Assembly (NCBI GenBank): GCA_030789695.1
Contig: CM061142.1
Coordinates: forward strand, 604,385,659-604,449,658
Reading direction: 5' to 3'
Length of the DNA: 64,000 bases
Source of the DNA: Scilla litardierei
Taxonomy: Eukaryota; Streptophyta; Magnoliopsida; Asparagales; Asparagaceae
Position 1 is the stretch's first letter, and each line of letters opens with the position of its first letter. The notes beneath the pieces were generated by a model. The model saw only the letters and a list, made by a program, of their open reading frames with translations. It was not told where the DNA came from and made no database searches. Made by a program: the position numbers and the translations under genes. Shown here piece after piece: positions 10,778 to 23,078 of the stretch.

Positions 10778-13700
10778 TGTAACGACCAGTTTTTTTATCG
10801 ATACGTTCTATCTGTATTTCCTCGGTGTTATTCTTTTCGTATCCGTACTTAGACGTTCCTGTCCCCATACCGTATCCGTATCCATTTCTTTCATACTTAA
10901 TATTATTATCCTTTCTGGTAATCATTTTATAAATTCCATCTTAAAAATTTGTTTTAAATTTTCGAATAAAATTCATATTGAATTTAAACGTTTTGAATGT
11001 TTGAAAAACTTACCTATTAAAAACCCATTTAAACCTATATTGATTAGCCATAAATCCTACACCATTTAAAACAAATTTTGAAACATTTCCTTTCTTAAAC
11101 TTGCTCCTAATAACAATAATTAAAAGCAAATGATCTTCTAATAATTTTCTCCCCAACCAATACTCACGCACCCACCCGATACTCACGCACCCAGTTTCGC
11201 ACGCACACACACAGCTTTGAACACACACACAAGTGAAGAGGTGAAAACAAAAAAAAATAAAATAAAATAACCTGAACCTAGACCCTACCTCCATTCGCAT
11301 GCTGTGCTTTTCCAACTCCACACAAGCTTATAATATATAAAACCCTAAGGCTAACGTCCTTCACGTGCTGCCATCAAAACCCACCTCCCTATAATAATAA
11401 CCTTGGGTCTCTTTTCAAACCTATAACACAGCAGGCCTACTTCTTTTTCCCTATTTTAATAAAACCCTATGTTATACTAGCAAGCCTACCTCTTTCTTTT
11501 TATTTAAACCCTAGTTTTATATTTTTCTCTCCACCTAAAAATGCAGCCACCGCCTCCATTGTTCTACTCCTCCACGCAACCAAAACCCGCGTCACCGAGC
11601 GCCCCTGGCCAGCACTCGCCATCCTCCGCCTCCACCCGAGCCATGCTCTTTCCGTCAACTCGCCATCCTCCGTCCTCCTCCAAGACCCAACCCGAGCGCC
11701 CCCACACCGGCCTCTTCCTCGACTCGGCGGAACATCAATCCCACGACACTGCCCACCTTCGCCTCGGCGCCGAACCACCGCTTCGAACCTCGATCGCCTT
11801 CCCCTCCAATCGCCGAGATGCCCAGCACCCCTCCTTTCGCAGACCCGAAGCCCCGCCACCTCGCGCCACCTCGCGCCACCTCCCTCAATCGCTGCGCCCC
11901 ACCGAACGGCCTGCTACCCTCTCCCCTCGCCAACTCGAAGAGCAGCGCCTCGACCTCTCTTCCATGCTCGCAGCAACCACCACCCGCAGCATCCCACACC
12001 CAACGCCCAGCAGTCTCTTCTCCGTGCCCAGATCGCTCTGCTACGACCCAGCATCCGAAGCCCGCCCATCCTCCTTGCCTCAGATCAGCCCGGCCTCTTC
12101 CCTACTCCCATCGCCCGGATCAACCCCAGCACACCCCTCACGGCAGTTCTCCCCTGGCCACAGTGCCGAGCTCTGACGTAGCCCAATGCTGTCGTTGGTC
12201 GCAACTCATGAGAAGCCGCCGCATGTAAGTAGTTTACAAGTATCAGTTTATTACCGTACGTAATGATGTGGATTTTTATGAGTATAGGCATAGCGTAACT
12301 TGTTTTCTTTTGTGAACTGGGTGGACTCATGTATAAGTTTATTCATGGAGATGTGAATGAGATTAGTTGTTAGGTTAACGGTAAGTGTTAGTACCCATGG
12401 CAGTAGCTAGATACATGCGAACAGTCGGGTGGCGGACTTGTAAATAAATGTAAGTTCGTGGACAACAGGTTAGACAATACATCATCAAATGATTTTTTGT
12501 ATGAATGATAGGCATATGGCTATTTTGTACCCCTAATTTAATTTGAGCAGTAACTCTTGGTGGCTTTGTAAAACGATTATAGTCTATTTTACAACCATAC
12601 ATGTGTGGAGTTCTTTCATACGATCAGTAACTCATTTTATGTTAGGGTGTTAGTCCACTGCTAGTGCTAGTTCTATCAGAGTATTGTAATAAGAATTTAG
12701 TCTTAGTTTTTAATTAGTTTTAAACGTGGGTTAGTTGTTATAGTTACATAAGTAAGTGACCAGTATGTTAGATCTTACTAATCGGTGTCAGAGTTTAACC
12801 ATTATCGGCTATCCTTTTAACTCAATAATTATATCCATGATGCAGATATGTCGTGCCTCTCCCTACACCCACCTGGACCGCGAGATCGTCAAGAGGCAAG
12901 TGTGCAATTAAATACGAATTTTTGAAGTTTGATGACTAGTACTCTATTTTTACTTCAATCTGCATATCTTGAAAACTACATGTTAATTTACGCATGAAAT
13001 CTTTTCCGTAACGTTTTAGACTAAAAATGTGACGTTTGGACATGCAACTTGTTAGTGTGCAACTTTAAACTTTGGCAAAGAAAACTCAGTTTCGCAACCT
13101 GTTCGTTAACTCACATGTTCAACACTCTCATTAAATTATCGTAAATGTCGGCAACCCCCTCTTAATGATTGAAAACGTTGTATATAAGAAATGATGACAT
13201 TGTTAAATTGGTACACAACTTGTCTGGGCATTTTGAATGCCTAACAAGTATGGACATCGTGGAAATCGTGCGCCTCGAAGGCGGTATCGTGATATCGTGA
13301 TGTCGTGTGAGTCGACTAGGCCGGCTCGTGTTCCGGCAAAACTTTTGGGTGGGGTTAGGGTTGAGCGGCCACTAGGCGTATGAAAGGTACTCTCCTCAAG
13401 AGCACCACCCGCATGTGGTGGGTTAGCATCAATCACGGTAAGCCCCCGTGAAAGGAACGACCTTCTCATCACGACCTACAGGCGTGAACCCTAGATTAGA
13501 ATGCTAACTCTTGACATGAAAACTTGCAACGCTAACTTGGTCATCTTGATAATTGGAAATGCTAATGAACTCAAAGAAAAACCTTACTATAAATCTTGCA
13601 ACTGCTTAGAACTACATGTTAGGGAAGTTTACTTTTCGTTTCAGTATAATTGTCTCGTTATATTGCTGCAGTCACCTTTCTTTTTAAAATGTTTAATGTT

Positions 13701-14180
13701 TCTTAAATTCGTATCAGCTGCACATCTTGTTTGGGTTGCTAACCTTCTCTTGCAGCCCTTGCTGACATACATTCATTGTTTGTGGATGTATGTCAGATTT
13801 AGCGCTTGAGTACCCGGAGGATTCGTACGTGACGCCTGGCTTAGAGAGCCAGAGTTCGTCGTAGATGCCGAGCCACTTTCTGCGGAAGACTAGAGTCCCT
13901 TCCGTCACTACTTTGAGTTTTGGTTTCTGTACCTTGTAGTAGGATTATTGCTCTGTTGTAATTTCTTTAGCCCTGCTGTGGCTTGTCTTGTAATTTCGTG
14001 TACTCCTTATATATATATCTGGATGTGGCATTTATTTTGAATGTTCTGATTGTTCTGATACGCAAATGCAAGGACCCTTTCTGTGTTTTTATCACAGAGG
14101 CTTATTGAACTCGAGCTTCACCGCAAGCGGACCGCGTAACGCTCTTGCTTCCGGTGTCTTTTGGGAAGCGGGGCGTTACA
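10778..14180 (+). repeat. LTR A2 (3403 bp)
   Basis: Same ends as A1. It lacks a 103-bp segment that A1 has at 6573-6675; the junction lies at about 12693/12694. It is followed by a PBS, so it is an internal LTR shared by two units. Confidence 0.85.
11329..11514 (+). promoter_or_regulatory. LTR A2 TATA box and telo-boxes
   Basis: TATAATATATAAAA at 11329-11342; telo-boxes at 11340-11348, 11462-11469 and 11506-11514. Same layout as in LTR A1. Confidence 0.55.
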
Positions 14181-16775
14181 GGTTTTGTTGGTGGCCCATG
14201 CAGGTCTCGAACATGCGAAATTCAGAACAATGAGAACACTTTTCATTAGCCAAAACATCCAGAATTTTTCGTACGCAAAATTACTCGAATACTTGTCTCA
14301 GCGATAGGAACCCAGTATCAAGATAATAGGAGGAGTTAATTAGATGCTCGTATTCGTTAGTTAGACACCCTTGTCACGACTTAGTATTATCACCTTAGGA
14401 GTCACCTTAACGATTGGTCATCTAGCTCTGACCATATTAGGTTTTGAGTTCCGTTAGTTGTTCGCTTAGATTTATCGAATCTAGGGCCCAACCGAACGTA
14501 GCGATCGTCTCCGTGTAAGTCGAGCCTGAGACGCCTTCAATGAGTAGACTTCAAAGCGTATGATTTTTCCAGATCTATAGATAAGATCTTGATCCCGATT
14601 CCTAACGAACCCTTACCCCGGCTCCCCTATCACAGTCTAGTTCGTTGAAAAACATTAGTGTTAAACCTTAGTCAACCCGATGAGTTTTCCCCTAATTTTA
14701 CTATTTCCTAATCATTACACCCTAGGTTAGTGATCGTAGAAAACCATCGTAGCGTATTCCCGGAGCTACCTCTTAGTCGTCCTTATGTTTCGAATCGTCG
14801 AACCTATTCATTGTCCTCGATTCACTTTAACTCTCCAGATCCACCATCTTTAACCTCGAACCCCTCCTTCAAAAAAAAATATTTCGATACTTCATTCATT
14901 GAATTCTTCGCTAAGTTTACAATTCCTTCGAAAACTTTTACTTAGATTTTCTACAATTCAGTCGACTTAAACCCAACCTCAATTATGAAACTCCTCTGAC
15001 GCGATCTTTAATCTTATATCAAATTTTCCGTCATACATCTTCCGCACGTCCATTTCACATAACCTGGTATAGCTACTCTATTTTCTCATGTAAAGAACTT
15101 CTTTTATATTAAAAAAACTCTATTTCTATCTCACTAGTTCAAAATATCATCTCCTCTTTCTTACTGACATATTTCGAAACAGTCATTTAAACATACTTTT
15201 AAAATACTTCCCTAAGTTAAATAGAACTTCAAAATCTTGTGTGTCAGTTTTATAATCATCGTCTTTATATTTTCCTTATTAAAAAAATTTCTTTTTACAA
15301 ACCTATTTCCATTTACAAACAAACACTATACCTCTATGATCATATTACTCTTCACCTATTATTTGACTGATCACATTTTACGTCTTACTCCTACCGTATG
15401 CTCACTATTTTACGTAAGTTATGACGATATTGTTATTTTTACACATATCTCTATCTTCTTACTTTTGTTCATAAATATTTTGTCTCAACCAACCAACTAA
15501 CCACTTATCCACGTCACATCCGAAGCCATCCATCGCCACATTAATTCGTTGCCTCATTCAACTCTGAATCCTACACTTGCTTAGTTGTCACTTTAGAACT
15601 TATCATTGCTTAGTGAGATCTTTAGCTTTGATTGTGGTGTTGTTGTGGTGCATGTAATGATAGTGAGTGTGGACCCGTGTGTGCGAATCTCTTTATACCA
15701 CCCATGTCTAAGTATGCTTACCCTTAGTATTAGCATGGTGTAATTATCTATTGTGTCGTATGTGCATGTACAGTAATTTGTGATAGGTATGTATATAGTC
15801 GAGTATAGAGTAGTAAGTGTTATATTTATACTTAGGAGAGTGATTAGCTATATCACTATAGGGATATCTGTGCGTATTAGATTTAGTATATGCTAGTTAC
15901 TAGAAGTATCTGTACTTTAAACATACTTGTTAATGATTGAAATTGAATACTGGTACAGTGATATCCGTGTGGTGTGTGTAGATTTATTGTGTGACTTATA
16001 TGTTAGAATGTCTGGCGTATACTCGTGCGTGTATATGTATGTGGTTAGTTATAAGTGTGTATATAAATATATGTTATATGAGCAAGTGTGTTTTATATAT
16101 AGTAGGATTGAATTACCCCTACGGGATGATGTATGAGCATGTGTATACCAGGATGTATGCAGAGCGTATGTTTGTGACTACGTATATATGGATGTATGAA
16201 ATAGTATGCTAGCCCTATATAAATTACTTTGGTTGTGTGTATCGGTGAGTGTATATGTGAACTATATAGATACGAGATAAGAGTGTAGTAGTGTGAGTAT
16301 GTAGATGTATGAAAAATTGATATATGTATGGGAATTTGAAAGTGTGTGCTATATGATTAAGTGTATATATATGGATGTATATGGCTTCATTATGATGTGA
16401 GTGTGTAGGGTGATGGCACACTTATAGCTAGTAGATTGATGTGGTAGTGTAGTATAGTGTTACTATTCAGCCGAGTATAATATTGGTTGGATTATAAATG
16501 TAGGTTGATACTATACTAAACATGTTATGTAAATACGTGATTATTATTGTGTGTATGTGTATAGTTACTACTACTAGCATGGATGAAGACTAATGTTATC
16601 AGTAGTAAAACTATCGGTGTTTATACTAGTATTAGAAATACTATTTGGATATGGCATGAGGATTATTTAGGGCGTGTATACGTTAGAAGAAGAGATACAA
16701 GAGTTACCCTTACGTTTTCCCCGTGTCTTAGCCGATAAGGTTCCGAGGACGGAATCGTCCTTAAGGTGGGTAGGA
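14181..16775 (+). repeat. Array A internal region, complete copy 2 (2595 bp)
   Basis: Nearly identical to 8176-10777 and, where they overlap, closer to the truncated first copy than to copy 1, which carries most of the extra single bases. Non-coding. Ends with the pre-LTR purine-rich tract before TGTAACGACC at 16776. Confidence 0.8.
14189..14212 (+). other. Primer-binding site A2, complementary to tRNA-Ile(AAU)
   Basis: Identical 24-base match to that at 8183-8206, starting 8 bases after the LTR A2 end. Its presence shows that LTR A2 opens a further internal region. Confidence 0.75.
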
Positions 16776-19700
16776 TGTAACGACCAGTTTTTTTATCGAT
16801 ACGTTCTATCTGTATTTCCTCCGGTGTTATTCTTTTCGTATCCGTACTTAGACGTTCCTGTCCCCATACCGTATCCGTATCCATTTCTTTTCATACTTAA
16901 TATTATTATCCTTTCTGGTAATCATTTTATAAAATTCCATCTTAAAAATTTGTTTTAAATTTTCGAATAAAATTCATATTTGAATTTAAACGTTTTGAAT
17001 GTTTGAAAAACTTACCTATTAAAAACCCATTTAAACCTATATTGATTAGCCATAAATCCTCCACCATTTAAAACAAATTTTGAAACATTTCCTTTCTTAA
17101 ACTTGCTCCTAATAACAATAATTAAAAGCAAATGATCTTCTAATAATTTTCTCCCCAACCAATACTCACGCACCCACCCGATACTCACGCACCCAGTTTC
17201 GCACGCACACACACAGCTTTGAACACACACACAAGTGAGAGGTGAAAACAAAAAAAAATAAAATAAAATAACCGAACCTAGACCCTACCTCCATTCGCAT
17301 GCTGTGCTTTTCCAACTCCACACAAGCTTATAATATATAAAACCCTAAGGCTAACGTCCTTCACGTGCTGCCATCAAACCCACCTCCTATAATAATAACC
17401 TAGGGTCTCTTTTCAAACCTATAACACAGCAGGCCTACTTCTTTTTCCCTATTTTAATAAAACCCTATGTTATACTAGCAAGCCTACCTCTTTCTTTTTA
17501 TTTAAACCCTAGTTTTATATTTTTCTCTCCACCTAAAAATGCAGCCACCGCCTCCATTGTTCTACTCCTCCACGCAACCAAAACCCGCGTCACCGAGCGC
17601 CCCTGGCCAGCACTCGCCATCCTCCGCCTCACCCGAGCCATGCTCTTTCCGTCAACTCGCCATCCTCCGTCCTCCTCCAAGACCCAACCCGAGCGCCCCA
17701 CACCGGCCTCTTCCTCGACCTCGCCGGAACATCAATCCCACGACACTGCCCACCTTCGCCTCGGCGCCCGAACCACCGCTTCGAACCTCGATCGCCTTCC
17801 CCTCCAATCGCCGAGATGCCCAGCACCCTCCTTTCGCAGACCCGAAGCCCCGCCACCTCGCGCCACCTCGCGCCACCTCCCTCAATCGCTGCGCCCCACC
17901 GAACGGCCTGCTACCCTCTCCCCTCGCCAACTCGAAGAGCAGCGCCTCGACCTCTCTTCCATGCTCGCAGCAACCACCACCCGCAGCATCCCACACCCAA
18001 CGCCCAGCAGTCTCTTCTCCGTGCCCAGATCGCTCTGCTACGACCCAGCATCCGAAGCCCGCCCATCCTCCTTGCCTCAGATCAGCCCGGCCTCTTCCCT
18101 ACTCCATCGCCCGGATCAACCCCAGCACACCCCTCACGGCAGTTCTCCCCTGGCCACAGTGCCGAGCTCTGACGTAGCCCAATGCTGTCGTTGGTCGCAA
18201 CTCATGAGAAGCCGCCGCATGTAAGTAGTTTACAAGTATCAGTTTATTACCGTACGTAATGATGTGGATTTTATGAGTATAGGCATAGCGTAACTTGTTT
18301 TCTTTTGTGAACTGGGTGGACTCATGTATAAGTTATTCATGGAGATGTGAATGAGATTAGTTGTTAGGTTAACGGTAAGTGTTAGTACCCATGGCAGTAG
18401 CTAGATACATGCGAACAGTCGGGTGGCGGACTTGTAAATAAATGTAAGTTCGTGGACAACAGGTTAGACAATACATCATCAAATGATTTTTGTATGAATG
18501 ATAGGCATATGGCTATTTTGTACCCCTAATTTAATTTGAGCAGTAACTCTTGGTGGCTTTGTAAAACGATTATAGTCTATTTTACAACCATACATGTGTG
18601 GAGTTCTTTCATACGATCAGTAACTCATTTATGTTAGGGTGTTAGTCCACTGCTAGTGCTAGTTCTATCAGAGTATTGTAATAAGTATTTTCATTATTTT
18701 ATTATATCATACCCACAATGAGATACTAAAATCAGTGTGTGTAATAAAGGTTATATACGTGCTTTATATATATAAATCTGTGTAACAGAATTTAGTCTTA
18801 GTTTTTAATTAGTTTTAAACGTGGGTTAGTTGTTATAGTTACATAAGTAAGTGACCAGTATGTTAGATCTTACTAATCGGTGTCAGAGTTTAACCATTAT
18901 CGGCTATCCTTTTAACTCAATAATTATATCCATGATGCAGATATGTCGTGCCTCTCCCTACACCCACCTGGACCGCGAGATCGTCAAGAGGCAAGTGTGC
19001 AATTAAATACGAATTTTTGAAGTTCGATGACTAGTACTCTATTTTTACTTCAATCTGCATATCTTGAAAACTACATGTTAATTTACGCATGAAATCTTTT
19101 CCGTAACGTTTTAGTCTAAAAAGCGGCCACTAGGCGTATGAAAGGTACTCTCCTCAAGAGCACCACCCGCATGTGGTGGGTTAGCGTCAATCACGGTAAG
19201 CCCCCGTGAAAGGAACGACCTTCTCATCACGACCTACAGGCGTGAACCCTAGATTAGAATGCTAACTCTTGACATGAAAACTTGCAACGCTAACTTGGTC
19301 ATCTTGATAATTGGAAATGCTAATGAACTCAAAGAAAAACCCTACTATAAATCTTGCAACTGCTTAGAACTACATGTTAGGGAAGTTTACTTTTCGTTTC
19401 AGTATAATTGTCTCGTTATATTGCTGCAGTCACCTTTCTTTTTAAAATGTTTAATGTTTCTTAAATTCGTATCAGCTGCACATCTTGTTTGGGTTGCTAA
19501 CCTTCTCTTGCAGCCCTTGCTGACATACATTCATTGTTTGTGGATGTATGTCAGATTTAGCGCTTGAGTACCCGGAGGATTCGTACGTGACGCCTGGCTT
19601 AGAGAGCCAGAGTTCGTCGTAGATGCCGAGCCACTTTCTGCGGAAGACTAGAGTCCCTTCCGTCACTACTTTGAGTTTTGGTTTCTGTACCTTGTAGTAG

Positions 19701-19946
19701 GATTAGTGCTCTGTTGTAATTTCTTTAGCCCTGCTGTGGCTTGTCTTGTAATTTCGTGTACTCCTTATATATATATCTGGATGTGGCATTTATTTTGAAT
19801 GTTCTGATTGTTCTGATACGCAAATGCAAGGACCCTTTCTGTGTTTTTATCACAGACGCTTATTGAACTCGAGCTTCACCGCTCCAGTTCAAGCGGACCG
19901 CGTAATGCTCTTGCTTCCGGTGTATTTTGGGAAGCGTGGCGTTACA
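16776..19946 (+). repeat. LTR A3 (3171 bp), terminal LTR of array A
   Basis: Same start as A1 and A2. An internal deletion of about 337 bp joins CTAAAA to GCGGCCACTAGG at about 19122. The last about 100 bp are more diverged than elsewhere, including an 8-base insertion near 19883 and GAAGCGTGGCGTTACA at the end. No PBS follows; sequence after 19946 is unrelated, so this is the 3' end of the array. Confidence 0.85.
17329..17512 (+). promoter_or_regulatory. LTR A3 TATA box and telo-boxes
   Basis: TATAATATATAAAA at 17329-17342; telo-boxes at 17340-17348, 17460-17467 and 17504-17512. Same layout as in A1 and A2. Confidence 0.55.
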
Positions 19947-21070
19947 CTCCAGATCAATGGAAATTCCTATCTATCCGTAATAAATCAATTACAATCTAAC
20001 CTTCTAGCAATTCTAGCAACACAGAAATTCATTCATCACAAATCTGAAATTAGATCCATAGGGTTCATCCCTTTGCCTTAGACAACGGATCTACTCACAA
20101 TTCATCGAAGCAATAACAAAATCAATAATAGAAAACATATCGCAATTCAGATCTAGAAGGAAACAATTCATAAAGTGCAAATATTTAAAAGAAATAGACA
20201 AACCAGATCTGAGTTCTTTAATCTCCAACGCTGAATTACAATAAGAATAATCTAAAATCTATTCTCTGCTCTCTCCCTAAGCTGGGATAAAAACTTGGCC
20301 TAAATACATGACCAAATCGTCAAAATAAACCTGACAGAATTGCCCCTGCACAGCCCAAAACCCTAGTTTCCAACCTAGGCTGGCGGCTTTACTCGGCCGA
20401 GTGGAAATCAACTCGGCTGAGTGCCAGATCTGAATAAAAATAGAGAAGTTGGACGGTTTTGGCACTCTAGCACTCTGTGTCGAGTGGGGTTCATTACTCG
20501 GCCGAGTGGACTTCCTACTCGGCTGAGTGGACTTCGTACTCAGCCGAGTAGGGTCTTCTGCTGTACTCCCAAAATTCCAGAGAGTCTGCTTCGATTTCCT
20601 TCAGAAAATGTGACCTCACTCGGGCGAGTGGAGTTTTCTACTCGGCTGAGTGGAATTCACCACTCGGGCAAGTACATTACGGCACAAGGTGTCTTCGTAT
20701 CAGTCGTACTCGACCGAGTATGCTTCTTCACTCGGGCGAGTGGGCTGGGTTACTCAGCCAAGTGGCCTGTTTTTGGAAGCAACTCTTCTCATCCTCGCCT
20801 CTTCGTCGATTCTGTCGATCTTCTTCTTCTTCCGCTCATCATCCACCGCTATTAGCTCCTTGATAGGGCCATGGGCGATGCTCCGGTACGTGTGCATGTC
20901 CCTTAACCTCATTTTTGCTCCCGATTGCTCCATATTTCCTGAAATCCGACAAAAACAAGAAATAGTGAAAAGTAAAGAAATATCATCGAATAATCATGAA
21001 AAGCGCGATATGAGCAATCGAAATGGCATGCAAACATGAAGAAAAAAGGTGTAAAATATGGACCGATCAA
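19947..21070. other. Unclassified segment between arrays A and C, LTR-like
   Basis: Not shared with the other copies of A or C in the window. AT-rich in the first 400 bp, then the phased palindrome cluster at 20391-20763, then an A-rich end finishing ATATGGACCGATCAA. Parts read like a plant LTR fragment, but I could not find matching ends or a target duplication. No gene is supported; the frames at 20421-20855 and 20650-21039 simply run through the repeats. Confidence 0.4.
20391..20763. repeat. Phased cluster of 11 near-palindromic 12-mers (ACTCGGCCGAGT consensus)
   Basis: Copies start at 20391, 20411, 20496, 20517, 20538, 20618, 20640, 20662, 20708, 20730 and 20752, with a weaker one at 20474. 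Two are perfect palindromes (20391 and 20496); the rest have one to three changes. Gaps are about 20-22 bp or near multiples (80-85, 46), while the bases between copies vary. Confidence 0.7.
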
Positions 21071-21094
21071 CGCCGGGGGTTGGTCTAAACTGAG

Positions 21095-23073
21095 TGTTGG
21101 ATCGGGATCCTAGCCTAGAGGGGCGGTGAATAGGCTAATAAAAAAATTCTCGCGCAACCCACGAGAAATCACACGCAGTTAAAAGCACAACCAGAGTAAA
21201 TAAGAGACAATCACAGAGTACACACAGATTTACCCTAGTTTGGTCTCACCAACGACCTATGACTAGCTCCAAGAAAATACTAGCATTAATAAGTTCCTTC
21301 TGTACACCTAAAATGGCGTCCTAGCTCCAACTCCCCACGTAGACTGTACCACACTCAACAAAGTGCAGAACTCTATCAACGTAGTAAATACGTATCTTGA
21401 TTGCACCAACACGTCATGACCCTCTTGTCTAGCCCCAACCAGACAAGTCCAAAATAGTCACAAAATAGGTAAAGTTTCTCCTACAGAAAACGTTACACTA
21501 CGACACGAATATAAAGAGTAAAGGGTTTAGAAATGCTTAGTTTGTGTCTGTGTAGTCATCTCTGTCAATCAACACGTCGTCAGCACCAATCTGACGCAAA
21601 CGGTGTCTCGATCCGACTCCTGGATCTCAATCTGTCTCAAATAGCATTCTGGTCTGTGTGTATAGCAATCCCAGTTCAATATCAATTTAATTGCGATCTG
21701 TGCGCAAAGAAATCCTCAATAATCCGCGTCAGCATGAAAGACTTCACTTTCTCTTTTCGTTTTCACGTGATCATTAACACGTCAGCACTTTTCGATATTC
21801 TTTCAAACTTAGGGCATGCAGGCGGACTCCGATGGCTTCGACGTCTTCACGGCGGCTACGGCGGACTCCTCGACTTGACAGCAACTTCGGTGATCACTCT
21901 GCCTGCTCCTCTTCAACGGCAACACCGAGCTCTTAACGGCGTCACGAACGGACTCGATGTCTCCGACTTTGCTTCCCTTTCTCCGACGTCAGCACCGACA
22001 ATAACTTCTCCTATATGGCTTCGAATCCGACGGCGATAGCTCGATGGCGACAGCAACTCTGACAGCGCTTCCTCTACTCCGGTGGAAAAATCCGAGCGAC
22101 TCTACTCCAACTTCTTTGACTTCGGTGGCTTCCTCGACACACCTCGATGGCGATGGCAACTTGCGGTTGTGGCGTGAGTCGACAATGAAGACGACAGCTT
22201 CAAGACGATGATCTCGTGGATGGCCGGTAGCTCGATGGTTCGACAACAAAGTGAGGCGACGGTGACATGAGCTTCGACTTCTCCGACTTTGTCTTCGTGG
22301 GCTCCGTCTTCAACAGCGATGACCCCGACAGCAAGGGATCAACGGCGCAAGTGTGCGGCAAGAGTACTGCAGCTCTCTCTCGATGATCTCTTGGTCTTAT
22401 CCGTCCGATTGACTGGGATGAGATCCTTGCGGCTTGCAAAAACTTTTGAACTTACCGCTAGGAGTTTGTACGAGGGAGTGCTTGTGGCCTTGATGAATTT
22501 GGGGTCAAAGTTTACGGCTTGGGGAAGGGATTTTGGCTTTGAGGAGTTTGTTGCAGCTTAGAAGATGATAGCTAGGGGTTTCGTTTGAGTATTGGCCGCA
22601 ATAATTTGTGTATCCCCCCTTGGCTTTTCTATCTTTGATGAAGGAACTTTATATAGAAGTAGGGTATTTTTTTGTTGCGTGAGGTGTATTTGCCCTTGGA
22701 GAATAAAACTTGGCCGACGCACCCCTCGTTTTATTTGGTTGATGCTTGGTTTTTTTAAATAAAGGTATATCTAGGGGGTTTAACCAATAAGATTTGCACC
22801 CATCTTTAAATAGAAAAGCAATAGGAATTAGTATTGGCTATGGAGTTTGTATGGCAATAGGATATGTTCCAATCAAATGATTTGGCTCCATCTCTCTCCA
22901 TATTGGACCAAGTCCAAGTTGCACATGACTAGCCACTTTTCTCCATCAAATTGACCAAGTCTCCTTTGGTGAATTTACAAACATGCCATTCTTAAAACAT
23001 ACTTAGCACACACATTAAATAGCAACACATTTGTCATAGTCAAATTAGAGATCCCAGATCGTCGCTTCCAACA
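21095..23073 (+). mobile_element. Solo LTR, copia-like, 1979 bp, with target duplication CTGAG
   Basis: Begins TGTTGGATCGGGATCC and ends GCTTCCAACA (7-bp terminal inverted repeat TGTTGGA/TCCAACA). CTGAG lies on both sides (21090-21094 and 23074-23078), and the empty site is visible in the second C copy near 36622. No PBS, internal region or second LTR, so it is a solo LTR left by LTR-LTR recombination. The early GAGGGGCGGTGAATAGG block is common in copia LTRs of the SIRE/Maximus style; family assignment is tentative. The frame at 21533-22039 has no recognised domain. Confidence 0.8.
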
Positions 23074-23078
23074 CTGAG

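Larger units (their letters stand above)
2804..19946 (+). mobile_element. Array A: tandem LTR-INT-LTR-INT-LTR of a non-coding (LARD-like) retrotransposon
   Basis: The same unit repeats with starts at 2804, 8905 and 14910 (periods 6101 and 6005). Inside the unit are an LTR bounded by TGTAACGACC and GGCGTTACA, a primer-binding site just after each of the first two LTRs, and a purine-rich tract just before each LTR. So the order is INT(partial), LTR, INT, LTR, INT, LTR. The last LTR ends at 19946 and is followed by unrelated sequence, which makes it the true 3' end of the chain. No gag, protease, reverse transcriptase or integrase motif occurs in the internal regions. The pre-LTR block (TTCCGAGGACGGAATCG...) resembles the 3' end of chromovirus elements, so I infer a derivative mobilised in trans by a chromovirus. 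Confidence 0.85.

Noticed and set aside
2804..19946. A satellite DNA array
   Set aside because: The 6-kb period has LTR ends, PBS and pre-LTR tracts in the right order, so it is a retrotransposon chain.
19947..21070. A complete inserted element with target duplication ATCAA (ATCAA near both ends)
   Set aside because: The bases just inside do not give TG...CA or other paired ends on either strand, and neither flank offers an empty site.
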